In this document: positions 8,011 to 16,428 of the stretch, piece by piece
How the letters are laid out: the number at the start of each line of letters is the position of its first letter
Numbering within the stretch: the first letter of the stretch is position 1
Assembly: GCA_040394475.1 (NCBI GenBank)
Contig: JBEBSD010000017.1
Location: 23,958-87,957, forward strand
Direction of reading: 5' to 3'
DNA length: 64,000 nt
DNA from: JBEBSD01 sp040394475
Lineage (GTDB): Bacteria > Bacteroidota > Bacteroidia > Cytophagales > Spirosomataceae
Notes under the pieces: generated by a model
Database searches by the model: none
Told to the model about the DNA's origin: nothing
The model's input: only the letters and a program-made list of their open reading frames with translations
Translations under genes and position numbers: made by a program

Positions 8011-8793
8011 CTACTTCCTATAAACAAATCTCATACCGTCGCTTCGTTCGGCGGGATAACCCAGGCTGTTGTATCGGTAGGACAGGACGTTGTCAGTCAC
8101 CACCGACTCTTCACCGGCATTCGGGTAGTTGTAGACCGTGTATTTCTCATGGATGACATTGTTGGGGTTGGTATTCTCACCAGGTATCCGGTCGGGTATC
8201 AGGTGATAATACGGGTTCTTCATCTCATCGTATTTGTATTCCGTTCTGCTTGACACCGTTCCGCCTGAATAGTGGTCTTTCCTGATCAGGTTCCCTCTTT
8301 CGTCGTACGAATACCTGTGCGTACCCGCCAGCTTGTCAAGGTGATAAGATTTCCTGACCGCAATCCGCCCATTTGCATCGTATTCATACTCCGAATAACC
8401 CAGTACTTCCTCACTCCTGACCAACCGATTGCCGCTGTCGAATTCATAACTCAGCTCCGCGTATAAGGCTGTATTCTGAGGATCTACCCATTCCTCCCGG
8501 TTTAATGCCCGGGTAGCTACGCTGGCGGTGGCGCTAAAAACGCCCTGATCTATATACATTTTCTTGGTAATACGCCCTTTTCCCGACCAGTAGGTGTAGG
8601 AATAATAGAAGTTTTGGCTTTTGTCAATGCTTAACCGCTCGTGGTTATCATATTCAAATTCCCTGATTTTCTCATCACCGCTATAAACTCCCGCCAATTT
8701 TTCTCCCTCTACACCGAAAATAGGATCAAAATCGTTCCGGCATGAAACAAAACCGGCACAGAACAGCACGATAAGTAATAACTTTGTTTTCAT
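8011..8793 (-). CDS. YD-repeat-like lipoprotein
   Basis: A 260-residue lipoprotein starting at ATG 8793 (a TTG three codons earlier is less likely). The leader ends at lipobox FVSC. The body is built of short beta motifs such as YEYDANGRI, YSYDERGNLI and YKYDEMKNP, resembling single YD/RHS-type repeats as found in DUF4595-like Bacteroidota lipoproteins. It is probably exported to the outer membrane or cell surface. No enzymatic motif is visible. It is monocistronic, convergent with nothing, and followed by the kinase operon on the same strand after about 190 bases. Confidence 0.65.
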   Translation of the reverse strand: MKTKLLLIVLFCAGFVSCRNDFDPIFGVEGEKLAGVYSGDEKIREFEYDNHERLSIDKSQNFYYSYTYWSGKGRITKKMYIDQGVFSATASVATRALNREEWVDPQNTALYAELSYEFDSGNRLVRSEEVLGYSEYEYDANGRIAVRKSYHLDKLAGTHRYSYDERGNLIRKDHYSGGTVSSRTEYKYDEMKNPYYHLIPDRIPGENTNPNNVIHEKYTVYNYPNAGEESVVTDNVLSYRYNSLGYPAERSDGMRFVYRK

Positions 8794-8906
8794 ATCCAGC
8801 AAGTTTAGAACGTGCTAATATACTAATAATCAAGCAAAAACAGCACGAAGATCCTTTCATTCCTTCTGGATTCTTCCATTTGATGTGTCCGTTGTCCTAA
8901 CAGCAC

Positions 8907-8959
8907 CGGACTGCCGGACCACGGACTGCCGGACCACGGACTGCCGGACCACGGACTGG
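8907..8959. repeat. 15-bp tandem repeat (3.5 copies)
   Basis: Perfect copies of CGGACTGCCGGACCA at 8907, 8922 and 8937, then a partial copy. It is intergenic, beside the left border of the DUF1016 island. Three other loci in this window have repeats of the same 15-bp period but different sequence. Confidence 0.9.
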
Positions 8960-9011
8960 CGAAGCTTATCAAGCAATTTTTCTCCGTGCCCCTCCGTGTT
9001 TTACCTCAGTG

Positions 9012-9143
9012 CTCTCCGTGTTACTTTTTCGCCGTGTCAGCAAAGGAATCGGGGATTTTATCGATGCTGCCGGCACTATGGGGATCGCGGTTCAATAAAA
9101 AAAGGACAAAACGGAAGTTAATCCATTTTGTCCTTTGTAGTCG
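9012..9143. repeat. Left direct repeat of the DUF1016 island (copy of tRNA-Pro 3' flank)
   Basis: About 130 bases repeating 11023-11164. Shared landmarks are CTCCGTGTTACTTTTTCGCC, GGAATCGGGGATTT, GGGATCGCGGTTCAATAAAA and the stem-loop AAAGGACAAAA/TTTTGTCCTTT. Just beyond the GTCG end, 9155-9172 (ACAAATTTCGAACTTA) still resembles the T-arm of the tRNA, so a decayed tRNA end may be included. The outer part belongs to the dispersed CACGGAG repeat family. Confidence 0.85.
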
Positions 9144-9263
9144 CCCTTCCTGTACAAATTTCGAACTTATTCTTAATGGATTTGAAGCGGCTCGCAGGCC
9201 TGGCGGTTTAATAACCGCGCTTGCAGCCGCTTTTCTATTACCTAACCATCATGAAATAAGGAT

Positions 9264-9683
9264 ATGGAAAAGTTAACATGCGAAAGGGCAAAGCAGATTG
9301 ATCTGGTGACAGCCGCTAACGCAATCAGCGGCCAGGTTGAGGATTTCAAAAGCGAGCTGAACAAACCGAAGGAAGCTACCATAATAGCTGATACCAGACC
9401 CGTTCAACAGATCGAGCAAAAGGGCTTGACCGATATAAAAATAATGATGGGCGGGCAGCCGAAGAGCATTGTCAGAAAGTTTCAGATTCTGCTGTTTCCG
9501 GAAAAGGATGCCAGGCTATTTTATAAAGTGGTTTTCAGTCGCTGGTTCCTGTGGCTGGCCGTTATGCTGTTTCTGATCAACCCTTATAAATGGGGCATCC
9601 ATTATAGCGATACTCAAAAGGAGATCAAACTGGTACAGGTTGAGAATGACAGGATAAGGAAAGCCTGGGATTATTATGTATAA
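9264..9683 (+). CDS. Hypothetical single-pass membrane protein on the island
   Basis: 139 residues, not recognised. One strong hydrophobic segment lies at about 93-108 (WFLWLAVMLFLINPY), preceded by a charged cytoplasmic-type region and followed by a short basic/acidic tail. The opening TCERAKQIDLV loosely recalls the N-terminus of primase-like proteins of Bacteroidota conjugative elements, but no zinc finger or primase domain follows, so I do not assign that function. It lies within the direct-repeat-bounded segment, 249 bases before the DUF1016 gene. Confidence 0.55.
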   Translation: MEKLTCERAKQIDLVTAANAISGQVEDFKSELNKPKEATIIADTRPVQQIEQKGLTDIKIMMGGQPKSIVRKFQILLFPEKDARLFYKVVFSRWFLWLAVMLFLINPYKWGIHYSDTQKEIKLVQVENDRIRKAWDYYV

Positions 9684-9932
9684 CCATAATGGGAAAGATG
9701 TAAAAAAGCTGATGGAGAAGGCTTATATCGGTTCCCAGCAGCCAAAAGGGAATTATCAAATGCCCTTAAAATGATGTTCTGTATCCAACTAGTCAGCTTA
9801 AACCTGACTAATCGGATACGGACAGCAATAAATAAAACTTGCAATTTTAGCGGGCCAACGGCATATTGATACCCGGATCGAAGGAAACACCCCGTAACTC
9901 TTTGTAACTTTACAGGATTAAACCCGGAAGAC

Positions 9933-10943
9933 ATGGTTGTAAGTCAATCTGTAATAACAGACATCAAGGCGATCATTCTTAATGCTAAAGGAAAGGCCAT
10001 CCGCTTAGTGGATCATGAGCGCACCTTGATGTATTGGCAGATAGGAAGACGTATTTTTGAAGAAGAGCAACAGGGAAAAGAGCGAGCAGATTATGGGAAC
10101 TACCTGACCAAATTTGTAGCCGAACAGCTAGAACCCGAGTATGGAAGCGGTTTTTCCAAACGTCAGATAGAGCTTTTTCGCCAATTCTACCGGACATTTC
10201 CAATTGCGAATACAGTGTATTCGCAATTGAGCTGGAGCCAATATAAATTACTTATAAGGCTTGACAGTCAGGATAAAATAGATTTCTATATTGCAGAAAC
10301 CGTTAAAAACAACTGGACTGTACGCCAGTTGGAGAGACAGATCCATAGCAGTTTATGGGAACGCCTGTTAATGAGCAATGATCGGGAGAGTGTCTTGTCT
10401 GTTGCCCGGAATGAAAAGCAACCTTCAGATGCTAAGGAAATTATAAAAGACCCGATGTATCTGGAATTTCTGGGACTACATCGAGAAGCATCTTACTACG
10501 AAAAAGACTTAGAACAAGCGATCATTACCCATCTGCATGACTTTTTACTGGAGCTAGGCAACGGATTTGCATTTGTGGCAAGGCAAAAGCGGCTGCATAT
10601 TGACGGAGACGAGTTCTTCATTGACCTTGTATTTTACAATCGGCTCCTGCAATGCTTCGTGATTATAGAGATAAAGACCACGAAGTTAACGCATCAGGAC
10701 ATCGGGCAGTTACAGATGTATGTGAATTATTACGATCGTCATGAGAAACGCGAATTTGAAAATCCAACCATAGGCATTTTACTATGTGCCGAAAAAAATA
10801 ATGCAGTAGTAAAAATATCGTTGCCGGAAGAAAACAAGACGATATTTGCCAGCGAGTACAAGCTTTACTTACCTACCGAGCAGCAACTGATTGAAGAAGT
10901 GAAGAAAGAGATTGAAAAGCGGGAGAATGATACAGGTGTATAA
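9933..10943 (+). CDS. DUF1016 (YhcG-type) PDDEXK nuclease family protein
   Basis: A 336-residue member of the DUF1016 family. The N-terminal part (about 10-150) carries the family pattern YWQIGRRI...YG..L...EYG.GFS..Q...RQFY and QLSWSQYKLLIRL. The C-terminal PDDEXK-like nuclease domain (about 205-310) has FFIDLVFYN followed by CFVIIEIKT, giving the D...ExK catalytic set. Relatives are found near restriction and mobile genes. TTTG-TAACTTTA just upstream (9901-9912) may be part of its promoter. The codon for V119 lies in a perfect palindrome at 10201-10229. Bounded by direct repeats next to tRNA-Pro, it appears to be cargo of a small integrated element. Its biological role is uncertain. Confidence 0.88.
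   Translation: MVVSQSVITDIKAIILNAKGKAIRLVDHERTLMYWQIGRRIFEEEQQGKERADYGNYLTKFVAEQLEPEYGSGFSKRQIELFRQFYRTFPIANTVYSQLSWSQYKLLIRLDSQDKIDFYIAETVKNNWTVRQLERQIHSSLWERLLMSNDRESVLSVARNEKQPSDAKEIIKDPMYLEFLGLHREASYYEKDLEQAIITHLHDFLLELGNGFAFVARQKRLHIDGDEFFIDLVFYNRLLQCFVIIEIKTTKLTHQDIGQLQMYVNYYDRHEKREFENPTIGILLCAEKNNAVVKISLPEENKTIFASEYKLYLPTEQQLIEEVKKEIEKRENDTGV
10201..10229. repeat. Perfect 13-bp inverted repeat inside the DUF1016 gene
   Basis: CAATTGCGAATAC, spacer AGT, then GTATTCGCAATTG. It falls between the two conserved blocks of the N-terminal domain, in a segment coding for IANTVYSQL. It could fold as an mRNA hairpin or be a protein-binding site. Confidence 0.8.
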
Positions 10944-11022
10944 ACTGGCTATCAAAGAGGAGTAAACGTAGAGTTCAATCGGCATAAACTCCAGATTCAA
11001 TGAAACCTTTTACCTCTGTGTC

Positions 11023-11164
11023 CTCCGTGTTACTTTTTCGCCGTGTCAGCGCAGGAATCGGGGATTTCAATAAAGCAACTATAGGGGCTACCGGCACTAT
11101 CCGGGATCGCGGTTCAATAAAAAAGGACAAAACGGAAGTTAATCCATTTTGTCCTTTGTAGTCG
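11023..11164. repeat. Right direct repeat of the DUF1016 island, abutting tRNA-Pro
   Basis: The counterpart of 9012-9143. It ends at the discriminator end of tRNA-Pro, so the repeat includes the 3' flank and the last bases of the tRNA gene. It contains the likely tRNA terminator and part of the dispersed CACGGAG repeat. Confidence 0.85.
11117..11157 (-). terminator. Intrinsic terminator of tRNA-Pro
   Basis: On the minus strand an 11-bp stem (AAAGGACAAAA with TTTTGTCCTTT, 14-base loop) is followed by a run of T, 5 bases past the tRNA 3' end. A copy of the same hairpin survives in the left repeat of the island (9108-9138). Confidence 0.75.
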
Positions 11165-11235
11165 GGATGACAAGATTCGAACTTGCGACCCCTAGCACCC
11201 CATGCTAGTACGCTACCGGACTGCGCTACATCCCG
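11162..11235 (-). tRNA. tRNA-Pro (anticodon GGG)
   Basis: The cloverleaf reads on the minus strand from CGGGATG (11235) to CATCCCG plus discriminator A (11162). The anticodon stem CTAGC/GCTAG encloses loop ATGGGGT, giving anticodon GGG at 11201-11199. The T-arm contains AGTTCGAAT. CCA is not encoded (CGA then CTA). It reads prolyl CCC/CCT codons. The 3' flank is duplicated at 9012-9143, marking this gene as an integration target. Confidence 0.95.
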
Positions 11236-11303
11236 AATACCCCTCTTTCGATTGGGACAGCAAAACTAGAGAAAAAAAAGCGCTTTGCCAATTGTTTCCC
11301 CGC

Positions 11304-11332
11304 AAAAAAATCCCCGGCCCATTGGGCCGGGG
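11304..11332 (-). terminator. Terminator of the TPR gene
   Basis: Minus-strand perfect 9-bp GC stem (CCCCGGCCC, AAT, GGGCCGGGG) followed by ATTTTTTT. It lies 14 bases past the TPR stop codon and closes the seven-gene ExbB/TonB run. Confidence 0.95.
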
Positions 11333-11346
11333 AGATCTTCTCCTGA

Positions 11347-13053
11347 TTACGGAGTAGTAGCCGCCGCGGACGAATCCACAGGGGTCAAAGCGGACTTGGC
11401 CGCTGCATTGTCCGGATCCAGCTCCAGGATTTTCTCCCAGTAAGGTTTAGCCTTTTCAGCGTCATTACCGGTTGTCTGGTAATAGGCCGCCACATAATTA
11501 TAGGCCCGGATCAAAAAACTTTTATTGACATTGGAATCATTGGCGCCCAATTCGATAAACTTCTCGTAATGAGGCAGGGAGATCCCCTTCTCTATATTTT
11601 CCACCGAATTGATGTAGTACAGGCTGGAACCTCTCCAATAGTACGAAAAAGGCCAGTCCGGTATTTTCTGCGCCAGGATGGCAAACGTAGAATCCGACCG
11701 GAGGAAAAAGTCTCTGCGTGTGTCGGCAAGCTCTGTGCTGTCGGCACTCGCCGAATCCGGAACTGTTACGGCAATACCACTTTGCAGATAGGCGATCCCC
11801 AGCGCATAATAATCCTGGGTTGAGGCCTTTACAGTATCCAGCTGGATTCCTTTTTCATAGGCCTCTATCGCCTTTTCATACTCCTTCTCTTTGTTATACA
11901 AACCGGCTATTTCTTTGTAAGTCACAGCAGCCTCGGCCTCACTGGTATCAAGCTCTGCCGCTTTCACCAGGTATTCCATTCCCTTTTCATCATACTCCTT
12001 CCCGTCCGTTGCCAGCTTATTATAGGCACGACCCAGAAATTTGTAATCGTCCGAAATGATCTTTTCAGGAGCCACTTCAATAAACTTGTTCAGGCTTTCT
12101 ATTGCCTTGTCCATTTCATTGGTTTTGAAGTATGACCATCCGTACATCCGCAGCATCATTGGATTGTCCAGTTTACCCTGCAGCGAATCGAGTAATTGCA
12201 GGGCGCGGGTATAATCATCTGCCGTAAAGATCAGCTGAGCAGCCCGTAAGGTCATTTCAGGATCCGTTGTCTGGCTCTTCTGGATATACATATCCATATT
12301 TTCGGCCGCTCTCTTAAACTGGCGGGCAAAGAAATACAACTCTGCCAGGTCTCTGTATGCAGGCGAAAATTCGGGATCTGCCTCAATTGCCTTCCGATAG
12401 TAATTCAGCGCTTCATTGTAATTTTTTCCCCGCAGGTACACCTGACCGATCCGGTTATTTGCCAACGGATAATTAGGTTTGGCACTCAATGCATACTCGT
12501 AAGCGGTAACCGCCGCTCCTCCCTCGTTTTTAATCATCAAAGCGTCTCCCTTAGCAAGATAGGCATCAGCGATGTCCTTATCTCTCTTGATCGCTTCGTC
12601 GAGCAACCGGATGGCCTCGGCCGGATCATTGTTGTCCTCAAACAGGGTATAAGCTTCCCCAATTCTAAACAATATCCCGGCATCCTTTTTCTTCTTCTTT
12701 TCGGCCAGCTGAAACAATTCGGTCGCTTTCGTCCGGTCACCTTTTCCCAATGCGACAGCGCCCTGTCCCACTACATTCAGCATGTCTTTCGGCTCCAATT
12801 GCAATCCTTTTTCAAAAGCCGCTGCTGCCTGATCCAGCTTATCGGTTTTCAGGTTATAATAGCCCAGGTAGAATAAATTCTCTGCCGAAGGGCTTGATTC
12901 GGCAAGCTTCGTAAATATCTCCCCGGCCACTTTAACCCGGTCTGCGTTCAGGTGATCCAACCCTTCCTGGATACTCTGCGCCAAACCGATTGAAATTGAA
13001 ATCACACCAACAACGACTGTGCTAAAAAACTGCTTAGTTCGCTTGTTCATCAT
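11347..13053 (-). CDS. Secreted TPR-repeat protein of the TonB operon
   Basis: About 568 residues starting at ATG 13053 or 13050 (the longer frame begins with TTG). A signal peptide ends near GLAQS. The rest is a chain of tetratricopeptide repeats (for example DNPAEAIRLLDEAIKRDKDIADAYLAKGD split over helix pairs, NYNEALNYYRKAIEADPEF). A tail rich in Ala/Pro/Thr ends the protein. It probably acts as a periplasmic scaffold. It is the last of a conserved minus-strand gene order exbB-exbD-exbD-tonB-small protein-PstS-like-TPR, but it also has its own TATATTTG box 54 bases upstream, so it can be made separately. Confidence 0.88.
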   Translation of the reverse strand: MMNKRTKQFFSTVVVGVISISIGLAQSIQEGLDHLNADRVKVAGEIFTKLAESSPSAENLFYLGYYNLKTDKLDQAAAAFEKGLQLEPKDMLNVVGQGAVALGKGDRTKATELFQLAEKKKKKDAGILFRIGEAYTLFEDNNDPAEAIRLLDEAIKRDKDIADAYLAKGDALMIKNEGGAAVTAYEYALSAKPNYPLANNRIGQVYLRGKNYNEALNYYRKAIEADPEFSPAYRDLAELYFFARQFKRAAENMDMYIQKSQTTDPEMTLRAAQLIFTADDYTRALQLLDSLQGKLDNPMMLRMYGWSYFKTNEMDKAIESLNKFIEVAPEKIISDDYKFLGRAYNKLATDGKEYDEKGMEYLVKAAELDTSEAEAAVTYKEIAGLYNKEKEYEKAIEAYEKGIQLDTVKASTQDYYALGIAYLQSGIAVTVPDSASADSTELADTRRDFFLRSDSTFAILAQKIPDWPFSYYWRGSSLYYINSVENIEKGISLPHYEKFIELGANDSNVNKSFLIRAYNYVAAYYQTTGNDAEKAKPYWEKILELDPDNAAAKSALTPVDSSAAATTP

Positions 13054-13106
13054 AAAATAAAGGTTGAAAAAGAATAACAATTTATACTAAGTAACGATAA
13101 GTCAAA

Positions 13107-13114
13107 CAAATATA
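13107..13114 (-). promoter_or_regulatory. -7 promoter box before the TPR gene
   Basis: TATATTTG on the minus strand matches the Bacteroidota TAnnTTTG box exactly, 54-61 bases before the TPR start. No good -33 TTTG was seen. Confidence 0.45.
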
Positions 13115-13143
13115 TAAAAAAAATTGTACCCGGCTTAGCAATC

Positions 13144-14073
13144 CTATTCGGTTTTAAGTATAACATCTCTGTTATAGGGAACGGTAGGCACCAATCCCAT
13201 TTTCATAATCAAAAGCCCCCCTACATCCCGGGCAATATAAGTCAACAGGCCACCCGCAAGGCCCGCATGCGCCTCCCGGGAAATGGCATAGAGTAACCGG
13301 GCAAAGGGATACTTTCCGTTGCTCAGATCTTCCTGAAAAGGAAGATAATACGCCGAAGTATCGGCATTTTCTGCTACACGCATCACCTGAATCCCTCCCG
13401 ATCGCTCGATACTCCCTGTTTCCTTCGCATCACTTATCCAGTTCATCCCGATAAAACCGATACTTCCGGGCCTGTTTTGAACTTCCCGGATCACCTTTTC
13501 ATTGGAGCCGGCCACCGAAATACGGACCCGGCTGAAATCTCCGATCTGAAAGCGATTCTTAAAATACAATAAATTACTGGAATTAGCATCATCAAAGATC
13601 AAATCGATTACACCCGATCTTTTACTTCCTGCGAGCTGTGACCAATCGGTAATTTCTCCTTTAAAGATGGCTTCAACCTCCGTTACGGTTATCAGGGTGT
13701 CGGCATTCTCCTTTCCGACAATCAGCGCCACGCCGTCTACGGCTATTTTGTGGGTTTTAGCGGTACTGGCCTGCTGCAGCAGCATGGCGTGCTCGTTTTC
13801 CGACAGCGGGCGCGTGACAAATACCATCCTCACGCTATCTTGCAGCAACGCCAGAATAGCCTCCTGTTCCGGCCTGTAGCTCACCTCAAAATGTGCCCGG
13901 GGGTAAAGGGCTTCATACGCTTGCGTCAACGCGTGAATGACCGGCTGAAAGGCTTCGTCAGCAGCGATCTTAACCGTCCCCCGTGTCGGGTTATCGGCTT
14001 CTTCTCCTGAGCGGCAGCTCCCCATCCAGAGGCAGCAACCCGCCAATACCATTTGCAATACCGCTTTACGCAT
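13144..14073 (-). CDS. PstS-like substrate-binding lipoprotein
   Basis: A 309-residue lipoprotein. ATG 14073 is chosen because it gives leader and lipobox WMGSC20, whereas the upstream ATG at 14130 would bury the leader. The chain follows the PstS/SBP fold: VKIAADEAFQPVIHAL, FVTRPLSENE, VDGVALIVG, IFKGEITDWSQLAG, GSIGFIGMNWISD. Classical phosphate receptors have this layout, but no PstCAB genes are near. Its start overlaps the stop of the small membrane protein by 8 bases, so the two are translationally coupled. In this operon type it more likely serves the TonB/ExbBD machinery than an ABC transporter. Confidence 0.85.
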   Translation of the reverse strand: MRKAVLQMVLAGCCLWMGSCRSGEEADNPTRGTVKIAADEAFQPVIHALTQAYEALYPRAHFEVSYRPEQEAILALLQDSVRMVFVTRPLSENEHAMLLQQASTAKTHKIAVDGVALIVGKENADTLITVTEVEAIFKGEITDWSQLAGSKRSGVIDLIFDDANSSNLLYFKNRFQIGDFSRVRISVAGSNEKVIREVQNRPGSIGFIGMNWISDAKETGSIERSGGIQVMRVAENADTSAYYLPFQEDLSNGKYPFARLLYAISREAHAGLAGGLLTYIARDVGGLLIMKMGLVPTVPYNRDVILKTE

Positions 14074-14296
14074 TATCTGATCTGTCTGAATGATAGAAAG
14101 TCCAGGCCCTGTAGCCTCTGTAAATCCCATAAAGTATCAAAACCCCGGCCAACACATACCGTTCCGGCGCCCCGGCCCGCAGGAAACCAAACGATAAGGA
14201 GGAGGATATCAAAAAGATACCTCCTCCCATGTAAACCAGCGCCATAAAAACCGAGATCATCGTGACGATGCTCTCATGGACTGACCTTTTTTTCAT
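14066..14296 (-). CDS. Small two-helix membrane protein of the TonB operon
   Basis: 76 residues from ATG 14296. A longer frame exists but would overlap tonB. Two hydrophobic helices (about 12-36 and 44-62) are separated by a short basic/polar loop (GAPER), with a charged tail. It lies 2 bases after tonB and overlaps the PstS-like gene by 8 bases, so it is a true operon member. No known enzymatic family; a small accessory subunit is likely. Confidence 0.75.
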   Translation of the reverse strand: MKKRSVHESIVTMISVFMALVYMGGGIFLISSSLSFGFLRAGAPERYVLAGVLILYGIYRGYRAWTFYHSDRSDNA

Positions 14297-14298
14297 TC

Positions 14299-15123
14299 TT
14301 ACTCCAGCTGGAAGTTGACCGGCAGGGTGTATTTTACCCGCACTGCACGACCCGATTGTCTTCCCGGCTTCCATTTCGGCATTCCCTTCACGACGCGGAC
14401 AGCTTCCTCATCGCAACCGAAGCCTACTCCTTTCACCACTTCCACATCGGTAATACTACCGTCGATATTGACCACAAACTGTAAGAATACCCGTCCTGAA
14501 ACGTTGGCACGCGAGGCTGCCCCCGGGTACTTGATATTCTTGTTCAGGTACTTATACATTTCGGTCGTCCCGCCCGGAAACTCAGGTTGTTGCTCTACAG
14601 CGGTAAAGATCTGCTCATCAACCGGGGCAGCTTCTACGACAGCTCCTTTACTCGGAGCAGCCACTGCTTCAGGAGCAATGATAATCTCTGTCGCATTCGG
14701 ATCACCTTCTATCGTTTCTTTGGCCACGACGGCTTCCTTCAACTCTTCCACGGTAGGGGGTGGTGATTCTTCCGGCACCTCCTCATCCTTTTTCACCTCG
14801 GGAGGAAGAAACTTCACGGTAGCCACCTTTGGCTGCTCCACCGGCGGCGGCGGGGGGGGCGGGGGCTCGTTGTTATCGATCGGAGGGGGTGGAATGTTCA
14901 GTAAATCGACATTAACCATCACCTCCTGTTTCTCTTCACCTGCGCCCAGCTTATCCAACAGCATAGGAGCAGCCATCGCTAAAAGAAAGAGAGAAGCTCC
15001 TATAATCGTGGCGCGCGTAACGATGCCGCGATACTCCCTGCGAAGCGAATAAGCACCGTACGCCTTATTGCGATGTGCAAACACTATATCATCCAGCGTT
15101 GCATTCGGGCTAATTTCTGACAT
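14299..15123 (-). CDS. tonB: TonB energy transducer
   Basis: A 274-residue TonB protein: cytoplasmic N-terminus, membrane anchor at about 38-55, a proline-rich spacer (two polyproline blocks near 78-93), then a glutamate/valine-rich linker. The C-terminal TonB domain (about 185-274) has PEFPGGTTEMYKYLNKNIKYP, split by the YP motif, and GRVFLQFVVNIDGSITDV. It transmits proton motive force from ExbB/ExbD to outer-membrane receptors such as the B12 receptor at 34168-36105. The Cys-containing GVGFGCDEEAVRVV is standard for Bacteroidota TonB. Confidence 0.95.
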   Translation of the reverse strand: MSEISPNATLDDIVFAHRNKAYGAYSLRREYRGIVTRATIIGASLFLLAMAAPMLLDKLGAGEEKQEVMVNVDLLNIPPPPIDNNEPPPPPPPPVEQPKVATVKFLPPEVKKDEEVPEESPPPTVEELKEAVVAKETIEGDPNATEIIIAPEAVAAPSKGAVVEAAPVDEQIFTAVEQQPEFPGGTTEMYKYLNKNIKYPGAASRANVSGRVFLQFVVNIDGSITDVEVVKGVGFGCDEEAVRVVKGMPKWKPGRQSGRAVRVKYTLPVNFQLE

Positions 15124-15161
15124 GACGTTCTATTTGTTTAAATAATAACTACTATAACGCA

Positions 15162-15737
15162 CTATGGCTGAACCCTGTCGCCCAGAAGCTCCAGTTCCGA
15201 CTCGGTCAGATTATCTACCATGGCGTAGCGCTTGGTCTTGGTTATCGCCATCTCATCCAGTACATCAACCAGGTTTTTATACGTGGATACTTCCGTTGGC
15301 TTAATCACCGTAACAAAAGGTTCCGAACCATCCTCTTCCACTCCAAACTGTGAGTTCACCCGGTTCTTCGCCTTAAAAATCGCTTCTCTTAATTCGGAAC
15401 CATAATTTACCTTCTGCAAAAGGCTTGCTGCATTCTCTTCCGATGCCGCAACGCCATCCAGCAAATACGCTTCATTGAATTTCCCCATGAATATGGTTAA
15501 CACCTTTGAAGCCTTAAGTGGTTCCGTTTGTATCTCTTCCGGATCCTGTTCCTTATGGGGAACATTCAAGGTCATTGAGGTGGGTTTGCTCATTGTAGTC
15601 GCCAACATAAAGAAGGTAATCAACAAGAAACCCAAATCAACCATCGGAGTCATATCGATCCGGGTGGACAACTTCTTGCCGCGGACTTTCCCGCCGCCTT
15701 TTTGTCCACCCCCACCGGAGGTGTCTATTTCTGCCAT
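15162..15737 (-). CDS. exbD: ExbD/TolR biopolymer transport protein (second copy)
   Basis: 191 residues: a basic glycine-rich cytoplasmic N-terminus (GGGGQKGGGKVRGKK), then one membrane helix with the conserved aspartate in STRIDMTPMVDLGFLLITFF, then a periplasmic domain. It works with ExbB as part of the proton-driven motor. It sits 33 bases after the first exbD and 38 before tonB on the same strand. Its periplasmic domain is longer than in enterobacterial ExbD (about 140 residues). Confidence 0.92.
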   Translation of the reverse strand: MAEIDTSGGGGQKGGGKVRGKKLSTRIDMTPMVDLGFLLITFFMLATTMSKPTSMTLNVPHKEQDPEEIQTEPLKASKVLTIFMGKFNEAYLLDGVAASEENAASLLQKVNYGSELREAIFKAKNRVNSQFGVEEDGSEPFVTVIKPTEVSTYKNLVDVLDEMAITKTKRYAMVDNLTESELELLGDRVQP

Positions 15738-15770
15738 TTCTTTCTACTTTTCAAATGTTAAACTACTCCT

Positions 15771-16388
15771 TTAGTCGGCTTTGTAACCCGCCGGCGGCTC
15801 TTCCGAAGAAGTAATCAAGTTGAACCGGTTAATGTTCTGAGACTGCAGATTAGCCAGTACATCCTTAAATACCGGGAATTTGGCAGCGTTATCACCTTTC
15901 AACGCGATTCGCAACGCCGGATTTGCCTTACGTGCCGCAAACACCCAGTCCGCCAGTTCACTCACCCCTGTTGAATCTACCGGGATTCCGGGCTGGGTTA
16001 CTTTCGACATCTGATCGGGAGGCAGGTTCAACCACGATTTGAGCTGGTTGACCGGGAACCCGAAGTTAGGCTGTATCACAAACCTTGCCTTTTCCTGATC
16101 GGTAAAGGAAACCCCTTTGGTAGCCGCCATATTATCCAGCATCGCCGCGCGGGTAGGTTGTGCATCTACTCCGAAAAACACTCTCCCTTCCGAGTCAATG
16201 CTGATAATCATAATATCATCATCCGGTACTTTGATCTGTGAGATGGATGACGGTGTTAAAATTTCAGCTGCTTCGTTATCCTTGAATGTCGCCGTCATGA
16301 TAAAAAACGTCAACAACAGGAACGCCACGTCAGTCATCGCCGTCATATCAATATGCGGTGGATGCTTTTTGGGCCTTACTTTTGCCAT
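15771..16388 (-). CDS. exbD: ExbD/TolR biopolymer transport protein (first copy)
   Basis: 205 residues with a short basic N-terminus, one membrane helix including HIDMTAMTDVAFLLLTFF (conserved Asp), and a periplasmic domain of about 150 residues. Two divergent ExbD proteins in tandem are typical of Bacteroidota and probably form a mixed ExbB5-ExbD2 complex. Lies 40 bases downstream of exbB. Confidence 0.92.
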   Translation of the reverse strand: MAKVRPKKHPPHIDMTAMTDVAFLLLTFFIMTATFKDNEAAEILTPSSISQIKVPDDDIMIISIDSEGRVFFGVDAQPTRAAMLDNMAATKGVSFTDQEKARFVIQPNFGFPVNQLKSWLNLPPDQMSKVTQPGIPVDSTGVSELADWVFAARKANPALRIALKGDNAAKFPVFKDVLANLQSQNINRFNLITSSEEPPAGYKAD

Positions 16389-16428
16389 ACTTAATCAATT
16401 AATGCTTTAGAGAACAACGTCAAACTAC

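Noticed and set aside
8885..9276. Plus-strand frames across 8885-9276
   Set aside because: They translate the 15-bp tandem repeat and the dispersed CACGGAG repeat; no family resemblance.
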